From positions 100,784 through 164,783 of the forward strand of contig MU603959.1 of assembly GCA_025201845.1 (NCBI GenBank): DNA of 64,000 bases. The letters run 5' to 3'. This document shows positions 22,905 through 31,815 of the stretch, one piece after another. The DNA is from Martensiomyces pterosporus (lineage: Eukaryota > Kickxellomycota > Kickxellomycetes > Kickxellales > Kickxellaceae). The first letter of the stretch is position 1. Each line of letters opens with the position of its first letter. The position numbers were made by a program, and so were the translations under genes. The notes below the pieces were generated by a model. That model was not told the origin of the DNA, ran no database searches, and saw only the letters and a program-made list of their open reading frames with translations.

Positions 22905-24893
22905 TCATAGTACAGGCAAGTCGGGGTTGTTGGGATCGAACCACCAGGTCTTCAAAGTCCAGTCGTCGCTAGCGCTACACAGGATGCCGCGCTTAGGGTT
23001 CCATTTGGCATCGTAGACGATCCCCTGGTGTCCGTCCAGCCTCTGCACGATTTTTGTCGACTCTCTGTCCCAGATGTATACCACGCCGTCCTCACTTCCA
23101 CCCACCACCAGCGAGTCGCCAATAAAGTTGGACCGGATGAAGTTCTTGCTTGTGTTCTGGTGGCCCTTATACCGCCTCAATCGCTTGAGCGACCTTAAAT
23201 CCCACAGGCGGTTCGAGTTATCCTTGGACGACGACAGCAGGAGCATTCCCGAGTCGCTGGTGGCCACCGAGGTCACCTCGCCCAAGTGGCTGCGAAGGCT
23301 CTTGACGCAAGTGCCCGACATTATATCCCAGAACTTGATAGTCTGGTCCTTGGATCCGGATATAATAAGATTTCCCAGCGGGTTTGTCACGGCCTGGGCT
23401 ACTGACAGCTCGTGGCCATGGAACGTCTGTACGATGCGCCCCGTCACTCGGTCGTACAGCCTGATGGTGCGGTCGTACCCGGCCATAATGACGTGCGATT
23501 CGAGGGGGTTCAGGCTGACGCTGTATATGTCGCCGCCATTATCCGTAGGCACCGTGGCCACACACTGCGGCTTGTGAAGATCTCTGATATCCCACACCTT
23601 GACCGTGCAGTCGCCCGATGCGCTGACGAGCGTCGAGCCAGTGCGGTCGACGCAGATGTCCCAGATGCGCGACGTATGCCCACGCAGCGTAGCCATGCAC
23701 TCCGCCGACTCTGTGTCCCAAATCCGGATGGTGTTGTCGCTGGACCCCGACGCGATGTACTTGCCGTAGGGCCCCACATAGGCCGTGCACTTGACGTTCC
23801 CCAAATGCCCGACAAACGAGCGCTGCTCGGTGTTTGGCACCACCACAGGTGCGTAGTCGCTCAGCAGCGTGGGAACCGACGGTATGGCCTCTGAGTGATA
23901 CTGACACGACTCGATCTGGTACGCGACCGATTGCCTCAGCATAGTGACCAGCCTATTCGGCTTCAGGTGCTGCTGTTCACTCTCCCTGCCGACAATCTCA
24001 AACTCGAGGATATTCTGCAGATACTCTGCCAGCTTCTCCCTGGACGACGCAATCCCATCCCAGTTCCGGAATGCCGGCGCATCCTGGATCGACTTTGTAG
24101 TGAGCAGATAGCACAAGTCGCGGAACTCGCCCTGGAACGACTGCTGGGACTCTAGCGGCTTCAGGTTCTTGTTGAGCGTCATAAATGCCTTCTGTGCCTC
24201 GTTGTCGTCGATAAGCTCCAAGTACTGCTGCTTGTACACGTTATACAGAATGTGCTTCTTGTCCTTCAAGTACGACGACGAGCATATCCTGTCTACCTCG
24301 CCCCACTCGCCGTCGAGGATGGCCGCACGCAGCCGCACCACGTCGGAGATATAGTTGCTCTCCTGCTGCTGCTTGACGTTGGCCTCGTCATACAGCGTGA
24401 CCTTGGTTGACGTATATCCCTGGCTATCCAGGTACTGGGCAATGATGCGGACGATGTCGCGGCGGATCCGGGGACTGTTCTCGTCAAATAGTTCGGCGCT
24501 GGCCTCGGTGCACAGCCGAGATCGCTCGGTCTGGTGGTAGTGGAACTTTTTCCGCTGGCTACCAAGTCCGTTGGCCGCCAATCCCTCAGCAGGCTTGCTT
24601 CCAACTGCTGCCGATGTGCCTCTGTCATGTGCTGCATCCTTCGTAGCTGCGGCTGTGTGTACCTTAGCCGAGTTTGTGCTGGCTGTCCTCATGGTCTCAT
24701 CTCGTACTGCTGGGTCGTTGGCGCAAGTGGCACCACCAGCAGGTGCTGCAGGCACGCCGTTGGCTGGCAGAGTGCCCGCGGTGTCTTTGGTTTCAGTTGT
24801 TTGCGGCTTTTGCGGGGCCAAATGGAGGACTTGGCCCGAATGCGCTGAATTTATGTCAGGGCCATTTTCTTCGTCCAGAGCGCTGTTGTTCAT
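22905..24893 (-). CDS. LisH-CTLH-WD40 repeat protein (WDR26/SMU1-type architecture)
   Basis: 662 residues from ATG 24893, no intron needed. About 140 low-complexity residues precede a LisH motif (IVRIIAQYLDSQGY, about 145-175) and a CTLH region (about 185-250). A further helical linker contains RLVTMLRQSVAYQIESC. Seven WD40 repeats follow from about 362 to the end; I counted GH...WD units starting with FVGHLGNVKC and ending LKTWWF. LisH and CTLH mediate dimerisation in GID/CTLH ubiquitin ligase subunits and in splicing factor SMU1, and the overall plan fits either family or an uncharacterised relative. I cannot assign an orthologue. Divergent from PET117 with about 690 bp between starts. Confidence 0.85.
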   Translation of the reverse strand: MNNSALDEENGPDINSAHSGQVLHLAPQKPQTTETKDTAGTLPANGVPAAPAGGATCANDPAVRDETMRTASTNSAKVHTAAATKDAAHDRGTSAAVGSKPAEGLAANGLGSQRKKFHYHQTERSRLCTEASAELFDENSPRIRRDIVRIIAQYLDSQGYTSTKVTLYDEANVKQQQESNYISDVVRLRAAILDGEWGEVDRICSSSYLKDKKHILYNVYKQQYLELIDDNEAQKAFMTLNKNLKPLESQQSFQGEFRDLCYLLTTKSIQDAPAFRNWDGIASSREKLAEYLQNILEFEIVGRESEQQHLKPNRLVTMLRQSVAYQIESCQYHSEAIPSVPTLLSDYAPVVVPNTEQRSFVGHLGNVKCTAYVGPYGKYIASGSSDNTIRIWDTESAECMATLRGHTSRIWDICVDRTGSTLVSASGDCTVKVWDIRDLHKPQCVATVPTDNGGDIYSVSLNPLESHVIMAGYDRTIRLYDRVTGRIVQTFHGHELSVAQAVTNPLGNLIISGSKDQTIKFWDIMSGTCVKSLRSHLGEVTSVATSDSGMLLLSSSKDNSNRLWDLRSLKRLRRYKGHQNTSKNFIRSNFIGDSLVVGGSEDGVVYIWDRESTKIVQRLDGHQGIVYDAKWNPKRGILCSASDDWTLKTWWFDPNNPDLPVL

Positions 24894-25583
24894 TTGAGTA
24901 CTAAATTAGAAGAGGCGGGCGAGGGTAGTTCTTTTTCAAGCAGAGGGGATAGTGTACAAGGAGGAAAATGAGTGCCAGCTGTGCTGAAATGCAACAAGAG
25001 AGCAGGCCAAGCGGTGTGGGCGGCACAGCGAGAAAAAAATAGGGAGAAAGCAACTAACCATCTTACTAATTAGCTTTGCTTATTCGCCAGCCAATCATAT
25101 GCTCGCAGATTGTGGCTCTCCTGACCACACAAGCCAAACCAAGTGGGGTGAGATAGCAACGAAAAAAAACGCTAGGTGCCGAAAGAGTAGTAATTCTGGA
25201 GCTATGAGGAAAAGGAGGACGCAGTCGATCGAGATAAGCTCTCCCTGCCGAGTATCCGGCCTCATGCACAGCACAAATTGGGTATCCTCGCTTTGTTTCG
25301 CCACATACCGCGCCTTGCTCTGCTTCTCAGTCCCACTATATTGGAGCCACTGCACTCCTCGCAACCATACAAACACGCACATGTGGGACGAGCTTGGCCT
25401 GGGTTTGTGCTGAGCTGAAAAGGCGGAATGCAGCACCCACAACTCTGATTATGCTAACCCCCTGCATCAGCAAGGCAGGCCCAAATATTATTTCAGCAGC
25501 CATGTCTCCATTGTTTCCCTTCTTCCTTCCCCACCTTGACAAAAACAAAAACATTAAGAGCCCCTGTGCCGCAATTGCCTGCC
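24894..25583. other. Bidirectional intergenic region
   Basis: About 690 bp between the divergent WD40 and PET117 genes. No coding sequence supported. An A8 tract near 25164 and a pyrimidine-rich block before the PET117 ATG are the only notable features. Confidence 0.45.
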
Positions 25584-25835
25584 ATGTCGAAGGCCGCAAA
25601 GCTGACGTTTCTGAGCTCCTGTGTGTTTGCCGTAGGCACGATCTGGTTTGTTCACAAGGCGCAGGAGTCGGAGCGCGAGTCCATGTACCAGGGCGTGATC
25701 CGCGACCAGGAACGCAAGGCACAGCGCGAAAAGAACATCCGCGAGTTTGACGAGACCCGCGCACTGCACGCACAGCTTATCCAAGAGCAGCCAGATGTAG
25801 GAAGCGCAGCCGCGAAGGGCGGCCCTCAACAGTAG
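25584..25835 (+). CDS. PET117: Cytochrome c oxidase assembly factor PET117
   Basis: 83 residues from ATG 25584. The open frame runs further upstream but only from a non-ATG codon. The protein starts MSKAAKLTFLSSCVFAVGTI, a single N-terminal membrane segment, followed by VHKAQESERESMYQGVIRDQ and a charged helix. This is the conserved PET117 pattern (short hydrophobic helix, then ERE-hydrophobic-xQGxIxD). The family sits on the matrix face of the inner mitochondrial membrane and works with Cox15 in heme A supply to cytochrome oxidase. Convergent with TRM10, 82 bp apart. Confidence 0.92.
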   Translation: MSKAAKLTFLSSCVFAVGTIWFVHKAQESERESMYQGVIRDQERKAQREKNIREFDETRALHAQLIQEQPDVGSAAAKGGPQQ

Positions 25836-25917
25836 CTGCACTGCGTATTGCTTTATTCTTTTACTTTTTGAAATAGAAAACCCCTCCTCCCGCCACCTGT
25901 TCAGCTGTGTGCAGCTC

Positions 25918-26847
25918 CTACCCCTCCTTGTCGCTCTCGTGGTCGCTGGTGGCAGCAGACCCCGCGTTGCTCTCGTCTTGGTGGAACTTGCGCTGCGGAA
26001 TGACGTCTAAGAACGCAGTCTTCCAGTCGCCAAGCTCAATGAACTTCATCAGCATCTCAAAGATCTGGTTGACCGTCATTACCTTTCTAGACGACATCTG
26101 CACGTACTTCCCAATAGGCAGCTGGCCATGCGCGATCCCCTGCTCCTCGGCCTTATCAAGCGTCAGCCGAGGGTACCTGTTCTTGTCAACGATGCCGCCA
26201 ACAATGTACACCTTCTTGGGATCCAGCTTCTCAATGACGTTTGGTGAGTCTGCAGTCAGGTACACCAGCTCCTCCTTCGGGAACAAGTCCACGTACTCCT
26301 TATCGTGCATCTTGACAAACTCCTCAGACCACCCCTTATGCTGCTCAAGTGCAGTATCGAATCTCTCACGACACTTGCCATGGAGCTTTGTCACGTGCAG
26401 ATCGACGTGTTTGGCAGCCTGTCTGTTGGCCGAGTAGCAGCGCATCACTTGCGAGCACATCGACTTGACCTCCCTTTCGGTCATCTTCTCGTCGAAATCC
26501 ATGTCAATTGCAATGCGCACCCCGCTGTGCACCTGCTCCGAGGGTTTGCGCTTTGTTGGCGCAGCCTCGCCTAGTGCAATTCTTGTGCGCTTGCGTTTGC
26601 GACTTTCGCGGTTCCTCTGCCGCTGTTTCTCCTTGAACTCCTCAGATCGCAAGTCCCATTCCTCCTGGTGCATCAGCTTCTTCTTTTGGTTGCGCGACAG
26701 CTTGTTGTACTCCTCCAGACTGATGGTCCTGGGCGTGTAGGTGTCGACGCTTTGGCTGGTGGTGTGTCTTGGCGTGCTCGTGGCTTGCTGCTGCTGCTGC
26801 TCGCCGTCAGCAACCGGTGCTGCATCCTTTGCATCCTTCTGGTCCAT
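25918..26847 (-). CDS. TRM10: tRNA (guanine-9-N1)-methyltransferase
   Basis: 309 residues from ATG 26847; the frame opens two codons earlier at TTG. A Gln-rich N-terminus and a Lys/Arg-rich helix (about 70-100, tRNA binding) lead into a SPOUT domain. Diagnostic blocks are IAIDMDFDEKM, CYSANRQA, YLTADSPNVI, YIVGGIVDKNRYPRLTL and the cofactor-knot stretch GQLPIGKYV. Trm10 methylates G9 of several tRNAs with S-adenosylmethionine, without the dimeric knot of other SPOUT enzymes. The acidic C-terminus ends DHESDKEG. Next to it on the same strand, 187 bp downstream of its neighbour's stop codon, is the RPA-C-like gene. Confidence 0.95.
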   Translation of the reverse strand: MDQKDAKDAAPVADGEQQQQQATSTPRHTTSQSVDTYTPRTISLEEYNKLSRNQKKKLMHQEEWDLRSEEFKEKQRQRNRESRKRKRTRIALGEAAPTKRKPSEQVHSGVRIAIDMDFDEKMTEREVKSMCSQVMRCYSANRQAAKHVDLHVTKLHGKCRERFDTALEQHKGWSEEFVKMHDKEYVDLFPKEELVYLTADSPNVIEKLDPKKVYIVGGIVDKNRYPRLTLDKAEEQGIAHGQLPIGKYVQMSSRKVMTVNQIFEMLMKFIELGDWKTAFLDVIPQRKFHQDESNAGSAATSDHESDKEG

Positions 26848-27034
26848 AGCCAAAAAACCGATAAAAAGCGCTGTTGTGAATGGGTGGTGCTAGTGAGGGC
26901 GAGGGGAGTCTCTATGTACATTGGTTGCTTGCTGGCAAAATCGGGGAAAGGGCGTCAGAAATAATCTCCAGCATCCTGATCACTGGCAACACTAATCTAT
27001 GGGGCAAAATCATCGTGCTCTATAATACACTGCC

Positions 27035-28993
27035 CTATTTGTGGCTCTCGGTGCTGGTGCTGGTGCTGGTGCTCCTGACAAGAGTTAGCGGCCTTGCTTT
27101 GAGTGCTGGCGTCTCTGGCACAAACACAGCCGACGGGGATTTCGCTGCAGGCAATCGGCGCTTAATCCGCGGCGATTCCGGCTGTACGCCTACTCTTTTA
27201 CCCAACCCCCTATGCTTCTGCTGCTGCCGCCGTAGACCCGAGTAGCTCAGATTGGGGTGCTGCATCTTGGCAGGGCCACAGCGACGGGTGTTGGCAACGG
27301 GTGTTTCCGGCACAGAACTCCAAGCATCGCGGCTGGTGCTACTGCGCCAAGAGGGCGTGCTGAGCTGAGTGTGTTTTTGCGCACCGAGATCCCGCAAGTG
27401 CGGTTGCGAGCGTAGACGCAATGGCGATTCAGCTACTGGGTGACGCTTGCGCTTATTGCTGCTTTTATCAGCAGGTGTTTCCTCGGCCAGAACCAGTGGT
27501 GCATCCAGCACGAGTTTGCGCTTTTCAGATGAGGGTGTTTCTGCGGCTAGTACTGATGGCCTTGGCGCCGCAGTCCCGCTTGGCATCGTCGGCGTCCTTA
27601 GCAACAGATCCCCAGCAACCGACTGTGGGGTAGACTCCAGTCTACGCAGTAGCGTGTCTGGCGGAGACTGGGCAGCTCGGCCGACTGGAGTTACATCAAA
27701 CAGAATTGGCTGGTGGTGAGCATACACGCCATCAACTAATGGCATACTAGCGCTCTTGAGCGGAGTCGTTGCAAAATCGCTCATCTGTGAGTCCAGGTAG
27801 AGACATTCAAGGTACTCGTCCCGGAGACTCTCTTGAAAGAGGCTGAAGGATAGCGGATCCTCATTCGACGCTAGACCATAATCATCGCCGCCTATTCTGT
27901 CTCCAGAGCAGTATGTGGGCTGGAATAGCTGTGAGCTGTGTTCGAACAAGTTGTCGATTTCGCAGTCCGACAGATCCATAGACTCGGGTGCTTCAGCCAC
28001 CCGTTCGCTCCTGCTGCTCCTGCTGCCAGTGCTAATGCGCAGCTGGGCCGTGGACCAGCTGCCTGTCTCAGCAGATTCCCAGGCATCCATTAAAAGATCA
28101 CAATCCATGGAGCCGTCGATTGGTACATCCTGCAGGTTCTCAACATCGCCGTCGAGCCAAGCGGTATCCGTGATTTCAATTGGGGATGGATGCCTCAGAG
28201 CGTCAGCAATGCTGAGCGATGTAAACTCCGTCTGCAGCGTTTCCACAAGTGCACTAACTTCTCCGCAGCCATCCTTTTCGCCCACAGCATCGGTCGCCGC
28301 AGCCAGCGCCTCAAATGCCACACGCCGCCACAGCATAAGCACCGACAGAGTAGCCCCCGCACTCTGTGCTATGGAGTGGTCGTCCTTGTTAGAGTGTATA
28401 CGCGAAATTGTGTACTGGGAGTTCGAGCTGCTGTTGCCACTTCGCATGTAAAAAGACGCCGACCGCTTCAGGTCAACCAGTATCCACTGCCCCAGTAAAC
28501 CACCCATGCTGTCCATCAGAGCAGCGAGCTGGTCGGCCATTGCCTCAAGCAAAGACTCAGCACCGCCCTTCCGTCGATTGTCTAGGGCGCTTACAACACG
28601 ATGAACTTCACCTGCCCACTGTGCGGCTGAGCACCCAAACCACGCATCGGCCACCGAGCCAAATGCTATGGCGCTGGTCTCCATTGAGTGATTTGTACCT
28701 GCCAGCGATAGTGAGAGCCTGTATGTCCAGTTGATGTCACTTTCGCTCAACAGAACATGGCAGTTCCGGCACGCCCATGGCTTGCTTTCCACAGAGCTGC
28801 TGCTGCTGCTGCCAACGTTGGCTGTTGCTGTTGCTTCTGCTGCTTGTTGGAGCACAGCCTTGCGTGTGCATGTTGGGCATGAGGGAAATATTAGGCTGAG
28901 CCCTGGTGGCAGCAGCTGCTGGTTGTTAGCTATCCCGTGTTGCGTCGCTCGCGGTGAAGGCAGTCGAAGTACTTGAAGTAGCTGCGGTCGCAT
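27035..28993 (-). CDS. RPA70-C/DDIAS-like zinc-ribbon OB-fold protein with ETP-rich tail
   Basis: The frame opens at a TTG at 29140, but the first ATG is at 28993 (MRPQLLQ). A 57-bp stretch, 28916-28972, has GTACTT at its 5' end and GCTAAC...CAG at its 3' end, so it may be an in-frame intron. Removal gives MRPQLLQ-LLPPGLSLIFPSCPTC, resembling the N-terminus of animal DDIAS/Noxin. A CPTC...WACRNC zinc ribbon follows, then YRLSLSLAGTN and FGSVADAWFGCSAAQW, the pattern of the RPA70 C-terminal OB fold. The remainder is disordered. It carries repeated Ser/Thr-Pro motifs near basic residues (AAETPSSEKRK, AEETPADKSSNKRKR, VPETPVANTRR, QPESPRIKRR, VPETPALKARP) and ends in a ST repeat. A single-strand DNA or genome-maintenance role is inferred from the fold only. 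Confidence 0.6.
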   Translation of the reverse strand: MRPQLLQVLRLPSPRATQHGIANNQQLLPPGLSLIFPSCPTCTRKAVLQQAAEATATANVGSSSSSSVESKPWACRNCHVLLSESDINWTYRLSLSLAGTNHSMETSAIAFGSVADAWFGCSAAQWAGEVHRVVSALDNRRKGGAESLLEAMADQLAALMDSMGGLLGQWILVDLKRSASFYMRSGNSSSNSQYTISRIHSNKDDHSIAQSAGATLSVLMLWRRVAFEALAAATDAVGEKDGCGEVSALVETLQTEFTSLSIADALRHPSPIEITDTAWLDGDVENLQDVPIDGSMDCDLLMDAWESAETGSWSTAQLRISTGSRSSRSERVAEAPESMDLSDCEIDNLFEHSSQLFQPTYCSGDRIGGDDYGLASNEDPLSFSLFQESLRDEYLECLYLDSQMSDFATTPLKSASMPLVDGVYAHHQPILFDVTPVGRAAQSPPDTLLRRLESTPQSVAGDLLLRTPTMPSGTAAPRPSVLAAETPSSEKRKLVLDAPLVLAEETPADKSSNKRKRHPVAESPLRLRSQPHLRDLGAQKHTQLSTPSWRSSTSRDAWSSVPETPVANTRRCGPAKMQHPNLSYSGLRRQQQKHRGLGKRVGVQPESPRIKRRLPAAKSPSAVFVPETPALKARPLTLVRSTSTSTSTESHK

Positions 28994-29394
28994 ATGAGTG
29001 AAGCGGCGTGCTGCGACTTGAAGCGGCAGTGCATTGAGCAAGGAACAGCGCGCTTGCAATTCCGCGAGGAAAAGAATAGGCAAATAAAGATGCAGAATGC
29101 GGAGCTGAAAGAGCAAGCACCTGGCAACAGAGTAGACCAAACGCTAAGCACCAAGCACAAATCGGCAATGACGCGCGTGATAGCCGATTTATTGATTTCC
29201 TTTGAAACCAGCTCGGTGTGCAACACAGCTGTGGTATCGCAGCAATCGGCGATCTCGAGGCATTTGCGTTCGTTTCTCCCGCCACCAAACCGTCAACAGC
29301 CATGCTGGAATGGCGTTTATTCATGTTCCTTGGTGTAGTATAACTGCTGATAATAGATATGCAAGCAAAAAAGTGTTGGCACGCATTTATGTTG

Positions 29395-30372
29395 TTACAG
29401 ACTTGGCGCCGAGACGGGCGCAGTGTCGTTGTTGGGGTCGGCAATGCGCCTCAGGAACTCGTGCAAGATAAATGCAGTCAGGCCCCAAATCCTCAGTCCG
29501 GGCTTATCGCTTTTGTACGATGGGATCATAACCTTTGTGTTTCTGAACGGCACAGCCGACCTGTTTTTGGGATCAAGGAAGTGCTCCAGCGGGAGCGCAA
29601 ACACCCTGTGCACCTCGGTCTTGTTCACATTCAGCGACTGGAGATCCAGCCTGCTGCTGCCAACAACTCCCACGATTGGGAACACGCGCATAGTAAAGTT
29701 GTAGTTTGGTATGGGCGGCAGCTTGCCAATAACCCGCACATCCTCGCTCGCAATGCCTATCTCCTCGTACGTCTCACGCAGCGCCGTGTGCTCCAGCGAC
29801 GTGTCTGTCGGGTCAGCCTTTCCGCCTGCAAAACACACCTCGCCGCTGTGCGAGCTGAGCTTGTTGTTGCGCTCCTCAAACAGCACGCTGACTTTGCCAT
29901 TGACAGTGCACAGGGCCACCAGCACCGCTGCTGTGCTTGTCTCCTGCTTGCGGTACTTGAACTTGAGGTACGTCGGCACGCTTTTCTTCTCCGCGTTGGC
30001 TAGTCGCCGGCGAACGAGTCCAATGCCTGATTCATCTAGCACACTAATCGGCGGTTGCTGTCCTAGGCCCTTCCAAAACCTGTCATCTGCCTCCTTGCTC
30101 AGCTCATCCGCACCACTGCTGCCCTCAATTTCCTGCTTCGACATAAGGTCATCGCGCCCTGCTGCTTCAGACGACGGCGCATGTGTGCTGTTTGCAGATG
30201 TATGGATGCCCGCAGCGGGTGTTTGAGCGTGTCTGCCACAGCAGGCGCAGGTGCTGCCTGTATCTCCTCTGACGCCTGTGGCAGCCAGCTGTGGAAAGTG
30301 CGAGGGTGCTGGCTGCCTGGTCCCGAGCTTGACCGGTGTACGCTTTGCCAGAGACGACGCTATGCGCTGCAT
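29395..30372 (-). CDS. PCD1: Nudix hydrolase, CoA pyrophosphatase type (PCD1/NUDT7-8-like)
   Basis: 325 residues from ATG 30372. The first 90 residues are Arg/Ser/Ala-rich and could carry a mitochondrial or peroxisomal signal. Around 170-210 is the CoA-Nudix block LFEERNNKLSSHSGEVCFAGGK followed by the Nudix box ending TALRETYEEIGI, with the REx2EE metal-binding glutamates. The UPF0035-type motif before the box marks the subgroup that splits CoA and its derivatives into phosphopantetheine and 3',5'-ADP. No canonical PTS1 is present: the protein ends APSL. Divergent from the SDR gene, 474 bp apart. The symbol is by similarity of architecture, not proof of orthology. Confidence 0.85.
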   Translation of the reverse strand: MQRIASSLAKRTPVKLGTRQPAPSHFPQLAATGVRGDTGSTCACCGRHAQTPAAGIHTSANSTHAPSSEAAGRDDLMSKQEIEGSSGADELSKEADDRFWKGLGQQPPISVLDESGIGLVRRRLANAEKKSVPTYLKFKYRKQETSTAAVLVALCTVNGKVSVLFEERNNKLSSHSGEVCFAGGKADPTDTSLEHTALRETYEEIGIASEDVRVIGKLPPIPNYNFTMRVFPIVGVVGSSRLDLQSLNVNKTEVHRVFALPLEHFLDPKNRSAVPFRNTKVMIPSYKSDKPGLRIWGLTAFILHEFLRRIADPNNDTAPVSAPSL

Positions 30373-30821
30373 TTCCACCTTTTGTATGCCGTGGGGTCTT
30401 GTGGTTGAAAAAGCGAAATAGTAGCAGATTATTGTTGTGGTAGAGCAAAAGTGCGCAAGGTGGAAGAACGCGGAAAGAATGCTGCGACTGCTTGAAGTAG
30501 GGTGGCTAGCACCGGCGGGGGGCTTTGCGCGGAGCTCCGCCGCCGCATGTTGCTCTTGCCAGTCGCGTCAACAGCTGTCTGTTTTCACGCAAGATCTGAT
30601 CAGGCGATTGACTGCTCCCATGAAGATGAGGGGCTAGGGCTAGATCGAACACCAAGCAACCTGCGCCCTGGATGGCAGCGAATGCCTGGGGCCGCCCCTC
30701 CAGAATACCAGCATCCAAAACAGCATACCAGAGCTCGACGTTTTAGCTCTTGGCTACAGCAACACTCCTCTCCTCTCCTCTCCCTCTCTGAACGCATACC
30801 GACATTAAAGTAGTGCGCTCC

Positions 30822-30850
30822 ATAGTATTTCCATAGTATTCATGTGATGG
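30822..30850 (+). promoter_or_regulatory. Start-codon context with minimal ATG-stop uORF
   Basis: Two copies of CCATAGTATT lie end to end just before the start. They are followed by ATGTGATGG, in which an ATG is directly followed by TGA and the main ATG overlaps that stop. If the transcript begins upstream of it, ribosomes would initiate and terminate at once, so main-frame translation would depend on leaky scanning or reinitiation. Confidence 0.5.
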
Positions 30851-31650
30851 CGGAACAACAACATCCTCCAGTGGCGGTCGTCACCAGAATCGGCTCTTGG
30901 ATTGGAACAGAGACAGCCGCAACGTTTCTCAAACGCGGCGTAACCGTAATCGGCATCGCCACACACCAGAGCCGCATTGACAGGGTGCAGGAGACCCTAA
31001 GTGGAATAGCGCCCGAGGAAGGAGCGGTGCCTGGAAAATTCATCCCTTGCGCCGGGAGCCTTTTGGACAAGCAAGTGCTGGACCAGATAATGGAGCACCT
31101 GGATTACGAGACAACCGCTGGCGGTGGGCGTTTGGTAGCGCTGGTAAACAACGCTGGTGCGTACGAGGACAGCGGAGAAGCTGCCGGTACGCACTTTGAG
31201 CAGTGGGACAAGCTGCAGCATAGTCTGATTGAGCCCCTGAAGCTCTTCCACAGAATCAGGCATCTGATGAGGAGATTTAGGGCCAGAGCGATCAATGTGG
31301 CATCTGACGACACTCATGCTCATCTGCCCCGCCAGATATCGCTGGTGGCTATCAAGACTGCGGTCAACATGCTGACTGCTGAACTTGCCCTGCTCGAGCC
31401 CTACGTCACCTCGCTCGCCGTGCACCCAAATCTCCCCAGTACCGCTTCTGCGAGAGGAGAAAGCGCCACTGGCGCCAGCGCAGGTGGCAGCCAGAGACAG
31501 GGTCCTGCTTCAAATGGCAGCTCTGCGCCCGACACGGAGCACCTGCTGCCTGCCGGCGAGCTTATTGTGGACTTGGCTCTGAATGCGGACCGCTCGATGA
31601 GCGGGAAGTTCTTTGTCTACAACGAGCCAGATCTGTCGCAGCTCGTGTGA
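30847..31650 (+). CDS. Short-chain dehydrogenase-like protein lacking the catalytic tyrosine
   Basis: 267 residues. ATG 30847 is read in frame. An ATGTGA at 30842 (start codon followed at once by stop) overlaps it by its last A-T-G context. The Rossmann start is VTRIGSWIGTETA, close to the TGxxxGIG motif but with R for the first Gly context. LVNNAGAY matches the NNAG motif. The catalytic serine position is kept (INVASDD, Ser153) and the lysine is kept (Lys170), but the YxxxK tyrosine position is Leu166 (SLVAIK). A 35-residue Ser/Gly/Ala insert follows. Some SDR-fold proteins without Tyr are regulators or act on unusual substrates, so this may be a non-enzymatic member. Similar to bacterial and fungal pteridine-reductase-like SDRs only in outline. 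Convergent with IFA38, 165 bp apart. Confidence 0.75.
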   Translation: MAEQQHPPVAVVTRIGSWIGTETAATFLKRGVTVIGIATHQSRIDRVQETLSGIAPEEGAVPGKFIPCAGSLLDKQVLDQIMEHLDYETTAGGGRLVALVNNAGAYEDSGEAAGTHFEQWDKLQHSLIEPLKLFHRIRHLMRRFRARAINVASDDTHAHLPRQISLVAIKTAVNMLTAELALLEPYVTSLAVHPNLPSTASARGESATGASAGGSQRQGPASNGSSAPDTEHLLPAGELIVDLALNADRSMSGKFFVYNEPDLSQLV

Positions 31651-31815
31651 CCCAAAAGTCAAACGCAGTGGAAGCGCAGGCCACTCGGTGTGAACTTTTT
31701 ATTTATTTATTTATTCAGTCTTTGGCGGTATATATTCAACCACCAGCTCAAACAGGTAGACAGAGTGGGCAGCGAGCAAGCCAGTGCATGCATTGCAAAG
31801 GGTTCGAAATGGTGT

